A stretch of DNA of 64,000 bases from Halegenticoccus soli (GTDB taxonomy: Archaea > Halobacteriota > Halobacteria > Halobacteriales > Haloferacaceae). The position numbers were made by a program, and so were the translations under genes. The DNA lies in the NCBI RefSeq assembly GCF_002844195.1, contig NZ_PEND01000001.1, positions 186,001-250,000 of the forward strand. The letters are read 5' to 3'. Numbering within the stretch: position 1 is the first letter of the stretch; the number at the start of each line of letters is the position of its first letter. The notes beneath the pieces are model-generated. The model saw only the letters and a program-made list of their open reading frames with translations. It ran no database searches and was not told the DNA's origin. Below, piece after piece: positions 25,242 to 34,823 of the stretch.

Positions 25242-26915
25242 TCAGCCCTCGCGGCGGAGGCGCGCGACGACGAACTCGGGGTCGAGTTCGCCGAGGAACT
25301 CCCCGAGTCGCGGGCCCTGCGTCGCGTCGAAGAACAGCCGGTAGCCCGCCTCGAAGAAGTCGCCGACGGGAACGTCGTGGCGGCGGGCGACCTCGTAGAT
25401 CTCCCCCTGGATCTCCTCGCCGTCGCGGCCCTCCTCGACGAAGTCCGCGAGCTCGTCGAGCGCGGCTTCGGTCTCCGGGTCGAAGTCGACCTCGGGGAGC
25501 GCCGCCTGGAGCCGGTAGTTGTACTGGTTGTCCATCCGCTCGGCCCAGGTGCGAGCCTGCTTGACCCGCTCGAGCGCCTCTTCGATCGCCCACTCGGGCG
25601 TCTCGTCGGTGATGTGTCCCTGGTTCCGCGCCATCCGCTCGCGCAGGTCGCGGTCGTCCGTCATCCCGAGGACGGCCGCGAAGGTGTACGGCAGGCGGAC
25701 GCGGTCCTCGCGGACCTCGTCGACGACCAGCGGGTAGGCGCGGTCCGCGAGGCGCTCGAGCTTCGGATCGACCTCCTCCTCGCCGAAGTAGATCCGCTCG
25801 AAGCGGTCGAACTCGTCGACGAGCAGGTCGAGCCGCGAGACGTCGAAGTCCTTCGCGCGCTTCGGGTTCCGGACGAAGAAGTACCGGAGCACCTCGGGTT
25901 CGAGCAGTTCCAGCACCTCGGCGACGGTGACGACGTTGCCCGCGGAGGACGACAGCGGCTCGCCGTTGAGCGTGAACCACTCGTACACCATCGGGACCGG
26001 CGGTTCGATCCCGAGGACGTTGCGGGCGATGTCCTCGCCGCTCGGCCACGATCCCTCGGCGTGATCCTTGCCGAACGGTTCGAAGTCGACCCCGAGCACC
26101 TGCCACTGGGCCGGCCACTCGAACCGCCACGGGAGCTTCCCCTGACGGAGCGTCGCCGTCCCCTCGTGGCCGCAGCCGTCGATGGTGCGCTCGCCCGCCT
26201 CCATGTCGGTGCAGACGTACGAGACGGTGCCGGAATCGAGGTCGACGTCGGTCACGGTCTCCGTGATCTTTCCGCAGTTCCCGCAGATCGGGTTGAACGG
26301 GACGTACCCCTCGTCGACCTTGTCCTGGTACTTCGCGAGGACCTCGCGGGCCGTCTCGACGCGTTCGAGGACGCGGCGGATCACCTCCTCGAACGCGCCC
26401 GACTCGTACAGCTCCGTGTTCGAGACCATTTCCACGGGGACGTTCAGGCGATCGGCGTCGGCCTTCAGGAGCGCGGCGAAGTGAGCGGCGTACGACTCGG
26501 CCTCGCCGAACGGGTCGGGGATGTCCGTGTACGGCTTGCCGAGGTTGCGGCCGAGCGCGCCCGCGTCGACGTCGCCGAGGCCGACGACGTTCCCGTCGGT
26601 GTCGGCGAGCTTCCGCGGGAGCTTCCGGAGGGGGTCCCTGTCGTCGCTCGTGAACACCTGTCTGACCTCGCGGCCGCGCTCCCGCAGCACCTCGGCGACG
26701 AAGTACCCGCGCATGATCTCGTTGAAGTTGCCGAGGTGGGCGACGCCCGAGGGCGAGACGCCGCCCTTTATCACGATCGGCTCGTCTGGGTCGCGAGCCT
26801 CGATCTCGTCTGCGACCTCGTCGGCCCAGAAGGCGCGGTACCGCGGTTCGCCGTCTCCCTCGACCCTCTCGACGCCGGCGCCGGAACTGGGCGCGTCTTC
26901 CGGATCCGCGCTCAT
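25242..26915 (-). CDS. lysS: Lysyl-tRNA synthetase, class I
   Basis: A 557-residue class I LysRS, the archaeal type, charging tRNA-Lys. Signature GVSPSGVAHLGNFNE (HIGH-like) is near residue 52 and SSSAGN serves as the KMSKS loop. A zinc site is seen in CGNCGKITE. The ATG at 26915 overlaps the TGA of pyrH (ATGA), giving a tightly coupled operon. Confidence 0.97.
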   Translation of the reverse strand: MSADPEDAPSSGAGVERVEGDGEPRYRAFWADEVADEIEARDPDEPIVIKGGVSPSGVAHLGNFNEIMRGYFVAEVLRERGREVRQVFTSDDRDPLRKLPRKLADTDGNVVGLGDVDAGALGRNLGKPYTDIPDPFGEAESYAAHFAALLKADADRLNVPVEMVSNTELYESGAFEEVIRRVLERVETAREVLAKYQDKVDEGYVPFNPICGNCGKITETVTDVDLDSGTVSYVCTDMEAGERTIDGCGHEGTATLRQGKLPWRFEWPAQWQVLGVDFEPFGKDHAEGSWPSGEDIARNVLGIEPPVPMVYEWFTLNGEPLSSSAGNVVTVAEVLELLEPEVLRYFFVRNPKRAKDFDVSRLDLLVDEFDRFERIYFGEEEVDPKLERLADRAYPLVVDEVREDRVRLPYTFAAVLGMTDDRDLRERMARNQGHITDETPEWAIEEALERVKQARTWAERMDNQYNYRLQAALPEVDFDPETEAALDELADFVEEGRDGEEIQGEIYEVARRHDVPVGDFFEAGYRLFFDATQGPRLGEFLGELDPEFVVARLRREG

Positions 26916-27631
26916 CGCTGGGTCCAGTAGGTCGGCTCGCCCCCGCTCCCCGCGGGAACGATGTCCGTTCCGGCGTGATCCCCGCGGAGGACCGCCGCCT
27001 CCACGCGATCGGGGTCCTCCCCGTCGAGGACGATCGTCCGCATGCCGGCGCGTTCGATGAGCTTCGCCGCGAGCAGGTCGACCGGCGCGGAGGAGCCGGC
27101 GTCGCGGCTCATCGGCGCGATGATGTCGACGAGTTCGGTCGGCGTGAGCTCCGCGAACTTCTCGGCACCGTCGTTCGTCCGGGGGTCGGCGTCGTAGACG
27201 CCGTCGACGCTCGTCGCGTAGACCAGCAGGTCCGCGTTGACGTACTCCGCGAGCGCCGCCGCCACCGCGTCGGTGGTCTGGCCGGGCATCACCCCGCCCA
27301 TGACGGTGATGTCGCCCCGGCGGATGGCGTCGCCGGCCTCGTCGTAATCGTGCGCCGGAGTCGGGTCGACCCGATCGCCCAGCGCGGCGATGAGCAGCCG
27401 CGCGTTGATCCGGGTCACGTCGATGCCGATCTGATCGAGCTGGACCTCGTTCGCCCCGAGGTCGCGAGCCGCCCCGATGTACTCGCGCGCGATGCCGCCC
27501 CCGCCGACGACGGCGCCCAGTTCGCACCCTTCCCGCGCCAGCGACTCGATGGCCCCGGCGTAGCCCTCGACGCGTCCGGGATCGAGCTTCGGCGCGAGAA
27601 CGCTACCCCCGATAGAAACCACGACTCTCAT
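26912..27631 (-). CDS. pyrH: UMP kinase, archaeal
   Basis: A 239-residue amino-acid-kinase-fold enzyme converting UMP to UDP. Landmarks: VVSIGGSVLAP at the start, VVGGGGIAREYIGAAR, DQIGIDVTRINARLLIAAL and VYATSVDGVYDADPR. Length matches archaeal PyrH. First gene of the pyrH-lysS operon. Confidence 0.95.
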   Translation of the reverse strand: MRVVVSIGGSVLAPKLDPGRVEGYAGAIESLAREGCELGAVVGGGGIAREYIGAARDLGANEVQLDQIGIDVTRINARLLIAALGDRVDPTPAHDYDEAGDAIRRGDITVMGGVMPGQTTDAVAAALAEYVNADLLVYATSVDGVYDADPRTNDGAEKFAELTPTELVDIIAPMSRDAGSSAPVDLLAAKLIERAGMRTIVLDGEDPDRVEAAVLRGDHAGTDIVPAGSGGEPTYWTQR

Positions 27632-27880
27632 TGCCCACGGGTTGCTGTGAGTCGGTCTTAAGGGTTGTCAACTCGAAGACCGTCGTTTCGCCGACGCTTT
27701 CGTCCGAACCGCCGCCCGGTAGCGCGGTGCGCCGCCGACCCGCCGCTCGCCTTCGCGGTCCCCTCGCGGGCGGCGGGTCGCCGATCGATCCTTCGCGCAC
27801 GCGGGGCTTTGCACCCGCCGGGCGATGAACGAATTCATACGTCAAGGTGCATTTTTGTACTATTAGGACCAGTAGTGGGT

Positions 27881-28585
27881 ATGGGTGACGACGGCCCCGC
27901 TGATGATCGGTATCGGATCGACGGTTTCGCCTTCCTCGGTCGGACGTTCGAGGAGTACCGTCGGATGTTCGACCTGGATCCGGACCGTCTCGCCGGCGAG
28001 CGGGTGCTCGACTGCCCCGGCGGCGCGTGCTCGTTCGCGGCCGAGGCGGCGGCTCGGGGTGCCGAAGCCGTCGCCGTCGACCCTCTGTACGGGCCGACCC
28101 CGGACGATCTCGCGGCGCGGTGCGCACGCGACGTCGAGCGGGCGGTGGCGGCGCTCGACGGGGTCGAGCACCTGTACGACTGGGAGTTCTACGGCGACGC
28201 GGGATCGCTCGAATCGTACCGACGGGCGGCCGCGAAGCGGTTTCTCGCCGACTACGAGTCGACCCCCGACCGGTACGTCCGCGCGGGGCTGCCGGACCTG
28301 CCGTTCGCCGACGGGAGCTTCGACCTCGTTCTGTCGGCGCACCTCCTCTTTCTGTACGACGATCGCCTGGATCACGAGTTCCACCGAGCCGCGCTGTGCG
28401 AACTCGCCCGGGTCGCCGCGGACGAGCTCCGGGTGTTCCCGCTCGTCGGGTTCGACGCGGAGCGGTACGGCCGGCTGGACGACCTCCGGCGGGCGCTGGG
28501 AGCCGCCGGCTACGCGTCGGCGGTACGCGAGGTGCCGTTCGAGGTCCAGCGCGGGGCGACCGAGATGCTGGTCGTCCGGAGGTGA
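27881..28585 (+). CDS. Class I SAM-dependent methyltransferase-like protein
   Basis: A 234-residue protein beginning at the ATG at 27881; a TATA-like stretch around 27850-27860 supports this start. RVLDCPGGACSFAAEAAARG is the SAM-binding motif I with a GGACS loop, followed by AVAVDPLYG (motif II acidic residue) and LPFADGSFDLVLSAHLLFLY (motifs III/IV). The middle (DWEFYGDAGSLESYRRAA) is a family-specific insertion. Substrate not known. Similar standalone proteins are common in haloarchaea. Confidence 0.88.
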   Translation: MGDDGPADDRYRIDGFAFLGRTFEEYRRMFDLDPDRLAGERVLDCPGGACSFAAEAAARGAEAVAVDPLYGPTPDDLAARCARDVERAVAALDGVEHLYDWEFYGDAGSLESYRRAAAKRFLADYESTPDRYVRAGLPDLPFADGSFDLVLSAHLLFLYDDRLDHEFHRAALCELARVAADELRVFPLVGFDAERYGRLDDLRRALGAAGYASAVREVPFEVQRGATEMLVVRR

Positions 28586-28657
28586 CGGTCCGGGGGTGGC
28601 GGTCGACGGGGGCTCCGCGAAGCAAAACTAAAGCCCGTCGCCCCCCGCCGTTCGGGT

Positions 28658-29485
28658 ATGCAGGTACTCTCACTCGTCGGATCGGACGCGGCCGAGGTCG
28701 CCGCGCGCCTCGTCCCCCGACTCGACGGCCGCGTCGCGACGGTAGATCGGCTCCCCGAGACGGACTCCGGGGCGAAAATGCCCGGAACGGCTGCCTCGTT
28801 CGGCCTCGCGCCAAACGGGTCGTGGGTGGGCGCCGGGGCCGATCGGTCACTCTCTGACCTCCTCGACGCGCTCGCCGCCGAGTACGACTTCGCCCTTCTG
28901 ACCGGGTTCTCGGGCGTCCGCCTCCCGACCGCCGTCGTCGGCGAGGTCGATGTCGACGGCGATTCGGCCGACAGCGCTTCGACCGGCGGCGTCCCGGAGG
29001 ACGCGCTGCTCGTCGCCGAGAGCGCGGACGCGGTCGACCTCGACGACCTCGCGCGGCGACTCGACGACGCCGAACCGCACGTCACGCTCGACTCGCTCGT
29101 GCGCGCGATCAAAGGCTCCCCGCGGGCCGACCGCGCCGGAGCCATCGCGACGTTCACCGGCCGCGTGCGCGCGAAGGACGGCGACGACGATCCGCGGACT
29201 GTCCGGCTCGAATTCGAGAAGTACGAGGGCGTCGCCGAGGAACGCGCGGAGGCGATCCGCCGGGACCTCCGCGAGCGCGACGGCGTCGAGGAGGTCCTGC
29301 TGCACCACCGCACCGGCGTCGTCGAGGACGGTGAGGACATCGTGTTCGTCGTCGTGCTCGCCGGCCACCGGACGGAGGCGTTCCGCGCCGTCGAGGACGG
29401 CATCAACCGCCTCAAGGACGAGGTCCCCATCTTCAAGAAGGAAACGACCGTCGACGGGGAGTTCTGGGTCCACGACCGCCCGTAG
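28658..29485 (+). CDS. moaE: MobB-like/MoaE molybdopterin synthase fusion
   Basis: A 275-residue protein. Residues ~145-275 are MoaE, the large subunit of molybdopterin synthase: AIATFTGRVRAKDG, LEFEKYEGVAEERAEAIRRD, HHRTGVVEDGEDIVFVVVLA, then VPIFKKETTVDGEFWV with the catalytic lysines. Residues 1-140 resemble the MobB GTPase domain that haloarchaea often fuse to MoaE, but the start (LSLVGSDAAEVAARL) lacks the Walker A GKT/S. It makes the dithiolene of the molybdenum cofactor together with a MoaD-type protein encoded elsewhere. Confidence 0.9.
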   Translation: MQVLSLVGSDAAEVAARLVPRLDGRVATVDRLPETDSGAKMPGTAASFGLAPNGSWVGAGADRSLSDLLDALAAEYDFALLTGFSGVRLPTAVVGEVDVDGDSADSASTGGVPEDALLVAESADAVDLDDLARRLDDAEPHVTLDSLVRAIKGSPRADRAGAIATFTGRVRAKDGDDDPRTVRLEFEKYEGVAEERAEAIRRDLRERDGVEEVLLHHRTGVVEDGEDIVFVVVLAGHRTEAFRAVEDGINRLKDEVPIFKKETTVDGEFWVHDRP

Positions 29486-29773
29486 CGCGCGCCGATGGGG
29501 CGTCAAGCGTCGGATGAACGCCTCTCGACGGATCAATTTAGTATCCGATACACGTATTAAAAACCCGCCGGAACGTCCACCGTACCATACACGAAGCTCA
29601 GAAAGAAAATCCGTGCGCGCTCGATAAAACGTCTAACCGGTTCATAAAAAGTCGCAAAACGAACAATTTCGCCCGTTTTAACCTGAACGTAACCGAAGGA
29701 GTCCGAAGGGGTCCTAACGTTCCTCCCTTTATAACTCCCCCACCGGGCATACGGAGAAGCGAGGTCACACGAC
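29486..29773. other. AT-richer promoter region of the DUF7123 gene
   Basis: About 290 bp, notably AT-richer than its surroundings, with A/T runs at 29557-29570 and 29630-29670. No gene in it. The TATA element of the next gene is at 29728-29735. Long leader or extra regulatory sites are possible. Confidence 0.5.
29728..29735 (+). promoter_or_regulatory. TATA-like element of the DUF7123 gene
   Basis: TTTATAAC preceded by a pyrimidine-rich CCTCCC, ~40 bp before the ATG at 29774. It predicts a short leader of ~15 nt. Confidence 0.6.
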
Positions 29774-30028
29774 ATGAGCGCAACCGTACACGCCTCCGCC
29801 GACAGCCCCTCTAAGGAAGAACGCCTGAAGCAGTACCTGGCCGAGAAGGCACAGGACGGCGAGCTCTACTTCAAGAGCAAGTTCATCGCCGACGAAGTCG
29901 GGCTCTCGCCGAAGGAGATCGGCGCCCTCATGGTCAAACTCCGCGACTCCGCGACCGACCTCACCATCGAGAAGTGGTCGTACACGAGCGCGACCACCTG
30001 GCGCATCCAGCCGGCCGACACCGCCTGA
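29774..30028 (+). CDS. Small winged-helix-like protein (DUF7123, as I recall)
   Basis: An 84-residue conserved haloarchaeal protein. KEERLKQYLAEKAQDGELYF, then KFIADEVGLSPKEIGALMVK reads as a winged helix-turn-helix with the recognition helix at LSPKEIGALMVKL, ending in YTSATTWRIQPA. Probably DNA-binding. It has a strong AT-rich promoter, suggesting high expression. Confidence 0.85.
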   Translation: MSATVHASADSPSKEERLKQYLAEKAQDGELYFKSKFIADEVGLSPKEIGALMVKLRDSATDLTIEKWSYTSATTWRIQPADTA

Positions 30029-30223
30029 TCGCGCCTCCCGGGTCCCCGCACCCGTGACGCCGGTTCCGTCTCCGCCGCCGGTCAGTTCCGTCCCGGCGGC
30101 CGCAGCCTACACCCTTCACGCGCAGTCTGACACCCCTCGTGAACCGGCACGCCTCGCGGACCTCCGCTCGAACGGCGGACCCGCGACCGACGCGCTTTCG
30201 CCCGGAAGCCGTTCTTCGCCCGC

Positions 30224-30848
30224 TCAATCGTCGGCTGCCGCCGTCGGATCCGCGGCGCCGTCCCCGCCCCGGCGGGCGAAGTAGCTCGCCAGCGCGACCG
30301 CGAGGCCGCTGTTCCGGAGGCCGATTTCGAACGCGCACGTCCGCCGCCGATCCGCCGGCATCCGGCGAGGCGGCCGACGCCGTACCCCGCGCCGAGCCCG
30401 AGCGCGTTGTGCGCGACGACCGCGAAGGCGACGGTTCCGGCGGCGGCGAAGACGTTCTCGACGTTCAGCCCGACGACGGCGGCGACGATGGCGACGGTGG
30501 TGACGACGCTGACGGCGGGAAACACGTCGAGGCCGACCTCCGCGGCTTCCGGCGCGCGGCGATCGAGCGCGTAGCGGAGCGCGAAGCCGAAAAGGACCGG
30601 GCGAACACGATCTGGACGATGCTGGCGAAGAGATCGACGAACGTCACGTGCAGCCGCCTGAAGTCGTCGGGTCGGAGCGTCAGCCCCCTCCCCAGCATGA
30701 TGACGCCGAGGAGCGGCGCGATGTAGGGGGCAATCCACGTGAACGCCCCGGGAACGACCAGCGCGACGCCGGAAAACAGCAGTACCCAGACGACGAAGTA
30801 CTCGCTCGCGATTCGACTGCCGGCCCGGAGATACCGCCGGGCGCTCAT
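30224..30848 (-). pseudogene. Bile acid:sodium symporter (BASS) family transporter, two frameshifts and internal deletion
   Basis: Read from the ATG at 30848: ASEYFVVWVLLFSGVALVVP, PYIAPLLGVIMLGRGLTLRP and VDLFASIVQIVFA (BASS helices 1-3). Near 30600 the frame shifts to VRPVLFGFALRYALDRR and VVTTVAIVAAVVGLNVENV. Near 30355 it shifts again to RRRTCAFEIGLRNSGLAVAL, the conserved EIG-x-N-S-G sodium-site motif, then directly ASYFARRGG and a stop at 30224. The two or three helices normally after that motif are gone. Total ~205 codons against ~300 normally. Confidence 0.8.
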
Positions 30849-31009
30849 CGAGCGTCGCCCTCGTGCCGGTGCGCCCGAGTCCCGCCTCTCATCCTTTCGT
30901 CTTCCGCCGCTCCGGCACATATCAGCGACGGTGAGAGCGACTCGGTCGCGCTCGCAGCCGGCGAGCGACGACACCGGATTTATACGGTTTCCGACCGTAA
31001 ACCCGCTAA

Positions 31010-32146
31010 ATGGATCGGGTAGATCAGTCGTCGGAGCCCCGCGCGATCGACGCGCTCCGATCGGTGTTTCACCTCCACGACGTCCAGCGCGACGGCGATC
31101 GCGTGTTCTACTACGGCGAATCTCTCGTCCCCGATCGGATGCTCCTCCGCGAGGTCTGGCCGGCCTTCCGAGAGGCCGGCTACGAGGTGCAGATCGCCCG
31201 AACCCGCGACTCGCGGGACGTGCTCGTCGCGACGCCGGCGACCACCGGCGTCGACGGGGTCCCCTGGAAGAACCTCCTGCTCTTCGTCGCGACGGTCTGC
31301 TCGACGCTCTTCGTCGGCGCGACCGCCTGGTACTACATTCCGATTTCGACGATCGCCGAGAACCCGCTTGTCGCGCTCAGGGCGTGGCCGTTCACGGCCG
31401 CCGTCCTCGGCGTCCTCCTGATCCACGAACTGGGCCACTACGCGATGGCTCGCTACCACGGCGTGGACGTCTCGCTGCCGTACGTCATCCCCTTCATCCT
31501 CCCGTTCGGGACGATGGGTGCGATCATCCGAATGCGCGGACAGATGCCCGACCGAAAGGCGCTCTTCGACATCGGCGTCGCCGGGCCCCTCGCGGGCCTC
31601 GCCGCGACGATAGTGGTGACGGTCGTCGGCCTGTCGCTCGGGCCGTTCACGATCCCGCAGTGGGCGTTCTCGACCGGCGGCGAGGTCATCTACTTCAACA
31701 ACCCGCCGCTCCTCGAACTCATCGCCGCGGCCATCGGCCGACCGACGGACTATCCGCCGCCGAACACCGTCCACCCGGTTGTCATCGGCGGGTGGGTCGG
31801 GATGTTCTTCACCGTCCTCAACCTCCTGCCGGTCGGCCAGCTCGACGGCGGCCATATGCTGCGGGCGATGATCGGGGAGCGACAGGAGACGGTCGCCGCG
31901 CTCGTCCCGCTCGCGCTGTTCGGCCTCTCCGGGTACCTCTACTACGTCAGGGGGCTCAGCATCAACGAGTCCGTGGGCCTGTGGGCGTTCTGGGGGCTCT
32001 TCTCGACGTTCATCGCGTTCAACGGTCCGGCGAACCCCATCGACGAGACGGGTATCGGCCGGAAGCGACAGCTCGTCGGCCTCCTCACGTTCGGCCTCGG
32101 GCTGCTCTGCTTCATGCTCGTTCCGATTCAGATCGGGAGTGCGTAA
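31010..32146 (+). CDS. Site-2 protease (M50 family), second paralogue
   Basis: A 378-residue intramembrane metalloprotease. Residues 1-85 form a small cytoplasmic domain (YYGESLVPDRMLLREVWPAF). HELGH at 139-143 and the distal NLLPVGQLDGGHML give the zinc ligands. Unlike the paralogue at 23-25 kb it has no PDZ domain between the motifs; it resembles the EGY1/S2P-like group with an N-terminal domain. Its last 35 bp overlap the convergent thiL. Confidence 0.93.
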   Translation: MDRVDQSSEPRAIDALRSVFHLHDVQRDGDRVFYYGESLVPDRMLLREVWPAFREAGYEVQIARTRDSRDVLVATPATTGVDGVPWKNLLLFVATVCSTLFVGATAWYYIPISTIAENPLVALRAWPFTAAVLGVLLIHELGHYAMARYHGVDVSLPYVIPFILPFGTMGAIIRMRGQMPDRKALFDIGVAGPLAGLAATIVVTVVGLSLGPFTIPQWAFSTGGEVIYFNNPPLLELIAAAIGRPTDYPPPNTVHPVVIGGWVGMFFTVLNLLPVGQLDGGHMLRAMIGERQETVAALVPLALFGLSGYLYYVRGLSINESVGLWAFWGLFSTFIAFNGPANPIDETGIGRKRQLVGLLTFGLGLLCFMLVPIQIGSA

Positions 32147-33011
32147 ACCCTCGATCGGGGAGCGGACCGCCGTCCATCGTCACGCCCCGGCTCTCGTCGG
32201 TCACGCGGCCGACGCGCGCGATCGACGTCGGCGACGCCTCCCGGGCGTCGTCGAGCGCGTCCTCCGGGAGCGAGAACACGAGCTCGAAGTCCTCGCCGAA
32301 GTGGACCGCGAGCTCGCGGCGGTCGCCGCCCCCGTCGGCCACCTCGTCGACGCTCCGATCGACGGGGACGCGGTCCCACTCGACCGCGAATCCGCAGCCG
32401 CTCGCCTCGGCCAGCTGGTGGAGCGACCGCGCGAGCCCGTCGCTGGAATCCATCATCGCGCTCGCGTGCCCGCGGAGCGCCAGCCCGGCGGCGACGCGCG
32501 GTTCGAAGCGGAAGAGGTCGTTCCCCCGTTCGGCGTCGCCGCGCTCGAAGAAGCGCAGCGCCGCGGCGGTTCGCCCGAACGTCCCGGTGACGCAGACGGC
32601 GTCGCCGGGCTCCGCCCCCGTGCGGAGGACGGGGTCGTCCGTCTCGCCGATCGCGGTCGTGGCGACGGTGAACTCGCCATGCGCGTCGAGGTCGCCGCCG
32701 ACGTACGTCGCCCCAACCGCGTCGCAGACGCCCCGCGCGCCGCGCACGAACGCCCGGAGTTCGTCCCCGTCGAACGCGGGGGCCCCGTACGCGGCGACGG
32801 CCGCGGTCGCCTCGGCCCCCATCGCGGCCACGTCCGACAGCGACGCCCCGACCGACCGCCAGCCGGCGGTGTAGCGGGTCGTCCCCGGCGGGAAGTCCGT
32901 CGACTCGTGCAGCATGTCCGTCGTGATGACCGTCCCGCCGACGACCGCGGCGTCGTCGCCCGCCCCGGGGAGATCGCCCGCGAGCATGCGCAGGGCCGTG
33001 CGCTCGTCCAT
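32112..33011 (-). CDS. thiL: Thiamine-monophosphate kinase
   Basis: A 299-residue ThiL phosphorylating thiamine monophosphate to the diphosphate cofactor. Landmarks: GAGDDAAVVGG at the N-terminus, the magnesium/ATP segment TTDMLHESTDFPPG, VGASLSDVAAMGAEA, and the second-half MMDSSDGLARSLHQLAEASG. Start at the ATG at 33011. Divergent from the flippase-like gene. Confidence 0.95.
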   Translation of the reverse strand: MDERTALRMLAGDLPGAGDDAAVVGGTVITTDMLHESTDFPPGTTRYTAGWRSVGASLSDVAAMGAEATAAVAAYGAPAFDGDELRAFVRGARGVCDAVGATYVGGDLDAHGEFTVATTAIGETDDPVLRTGAEPGDAVCVTGTFGRTAAALRFFERGDAERGNDLFRFEPRVAAGLALRGHASAMMDSSDGLARSLHQLAEASGCGFAVEWDRVPVDRSVDEVADGGGDRRELAVHFGEDFELVFSLPEDALDDAREASPTSIARVGRVTDESRGVTMDGGPLPDRGFTHSRSESERA

Positions 33012-33198
33012 GCCTCGGTGGTTGCGACGGCGACGTGGTAAAGGCTCCGAGACCGAAACTCCGGCCCGGACGCCGCGGAGACGAACAGGGCGTCACCGAG
33101 ACGAACCTGATCACAGCGGCGGAGGGCCGTCGAGGCGGCGGCTGCGCCCCGTCCGTCCCTTTCGGTGGCTTAATGCCGTCCGTGTCCGATTCGGCGGT

Positions 33199-34227
33199 AT
33201 GGCCGGCGAGAGAATTCGAACGACGGTGCTGGGGTTCGCTGGCGCGCTCGCCGTTTTCGCGTTGTTGTTCTACTTCGTCGGCGTCGACCGCCTCGTCCAG
33301 CAGCTGTCGACGGCGGACCCGAGAACCGTGGCGCTCGTCCTGTTCGTGACGCTGGGGTGGCTCACGGCCTGGAGCCTGTCGCTCCGGACGGTCCTCGCGG
33401 TGCTCGGGCTCGACATCTCGACGGCGAAAGCCTTCTTCGTCTTCGCCGGCGCGACGTTCTCGAACAACATCACGCCGTTCGGGCAGGCCGGCGGCGAGCC
33501 CGTGACCGCGCTGCTCATCTCGCGGACGGCCGACGCGGAGTACGAGACCGGCCTCGCGGCCATCGCGAGCGTCGACACGCTCAACTTCGTCCCGTCGATC
33601 GCGCTCGCGCTCATCGGCGTCGGCTACTTCGCCACGGAGACGACCCTCGGTCGAAACCTGGAGATCGCGGTCGGCGCGGTTCTCGTCCTCGGGCTCGTCG
33701 TCCCCTCCCTCATCTACGTGGGCTGGCAGCGGCGCTACTCGCTCGAACGGCGGGCCGTCCGGGGCGTGACGCCGCTCATCCAGCGCATCGCCGGCGTCGT
33801 TCCGCGCGTTTCGGCCCCCAGCGCGGCGATCATCGAACGGCGCGTCGGGCGCTTCTTCCAGGCGATCGAGCGAGTCGCCACGAATCCGAAGGGGCTCGCG
33901 CTCGCCGTCATGCTGTCGGCGACCGGCTGGGCGTTCCAGATGGTGGGCCTCTGGCTGGCCTTCGAGGCGATCGGCGCGTCGATCCCGCTGTCGATCACGC
34001 TGTTCGTCGTCCCGATGGCCGCGATCGCGGGGGTGACACCGCTCCCCGGCGGCGCGGGCGGCATCGAGAGCATGCTCGTCGTGTTGCTGCTCGCGGCGAC
34101 CGGCCCGATGATCACGGAGCCCATCGTGCTGGCGGCCGTCATCATCTACCGCGGCGCGGTGTACTGGGTTCCGATGGTCATCGGCGGGATCGTGATGGGC
34201 GTTGTCACCGTCCGCGAACGGGCCTAA
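33199..34227 (+). CDS. Flippase-like (LPG synthase TM / UPF0104) membrane protein
   Basis: A 342-residue protein with ~8 transmembrane helices, starting at the ATG at 33199. Family motif SNNITPFGQAGGEPVTALLI is near residue 88 and TPLPGGAGGIESMLVVLLLA near the C-terminus; paired Pro-Gly-Gly motifs are typical of AglD/MprF-like flippases. In haloarchaea relatives act in lipid or glycolipid handling; the exact substrate is unknown. Confidence 0.92.
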   Translation: MAGERIRTTVLGFAGALAVFALLFYFVGVDRLVQQLSTADPRTVALVLFVTLGWLTAWSLSLRTVLAVLGLDISTAKAFFVFAGATFSNNITPFGQAGGEPVTALLISRTADAEYETGLAAIASVDTLNFVPSIALALIGVGYFATETTLGRNLEIAVGAVLVLGLVVPSLIYVGWQRRYSLERRAVRGVTPLIQRIAGVVPRVSAPSAAIIERRVGRFFQAIERVATNPKGLALAVMLSATGWAFQMVGLWLAFEAIGASIPLSITLFVVPMAAIAGVTPLPGGAGGIESMLVVLLLAATGPMITEPIVLAAVIIYRGAVYWVPMVIGGIVMGVVTVRERA

Positions 34228-34236
34228 TACGATGGC

Positions 34237-34242
34237 TTTAAA
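34237..34242 (+). promoter_or_regulatory. TATA-like element of rps19e
   Basis: TTTAAA 25-30 bp before the S19e ATG, predicting a leaderless mRNA. Confidence 0.6.
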
Positions 34243-34266
34243 CAGCGCCCTCAAGAATTCGTAGCC

Positions 34267-34722
34267 ATGGTAACCCTCTACGACGTCCCGGCGGACGAGC
34301 TCATCTCGGAGCTCGCAGACCGCCTCGAGGACCGGCTCGAACAGCCCGACTGGATGCAGTACTCGAAGACCGGCGCGAACAAGGAACTCCCGCCGCAGGA
34401 CGACGACTTCTGGTACGTCCGCGCGGGGAGCGTCCTCCGAAAGGTCGCCATGAAGGGGCCGATCGGCATCGAGCGCCTGGCGGTCGAGTACGGCGGCCGA
34501 AAGCGCGGCACGAACCGCTACCGCGTCGCCAAGGCCCACCAGGAGACGGGCAGCAAGAAGATCATCCGCACGATCCTCCAGCAGCTCGAAGCGGAGGGCT
34601 TCGTCGAGACCGCGCAGGGCGAGGGTCGCCGCATCACGCCCGAGGGCCGCAGCTTCCTCGACGAGGCCGCCCGCTCCGTCTTCGAGCGCCTCGACCGCCC
34701 CGACCTCGAGCGCTACGCGTAG
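34267..34722 (+). CDS. rps19e: 30S ribosomal protein S19e
   Basis: A 151-residue archaeal/eukaryotic ribosomal protein. Landmarks: TLYDVPADELISELADRLE, then DDFWYVRAGSVLRKVAMKGP and KKIIRTILQQLEAEGFVE. First gene of a small cluster with the PDCD5-family and PP-loop genes, a conserved archaeal arrangement. Confidence 0.97.
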   Translation: MVTLYDVPADELISELADRLEDRLEQPDWMQYSKTGANKELPPQDDDFWYVRAGSVLRKVAMKGPIGIERLAVEYGGRKRGTNRYRVAKAHQETGSKKIIRTILQQLEAEGFVETAQGEGRRITPEGRSFLDEAARSVFERLDRPDLERYA

Positions 34723-34823
34723 CCTTTCGTCGAACGCGTCGTGAGCGTTTCACCGTCCGCCCGACGAGCCGTCGCTGCGTTCGTCCGTAACCGTTTTCCT
34801 GTCCAATCGGAAACTATGCAGGT

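Noticed and set aside
32914-33198. N-terminal extension of the flippase-like protein upstream of 33199
   Set aside because: The extension is Arg-rich, overlaps the thiL promoter and precedes a normal membrane-protein start at the ATG at 33199.
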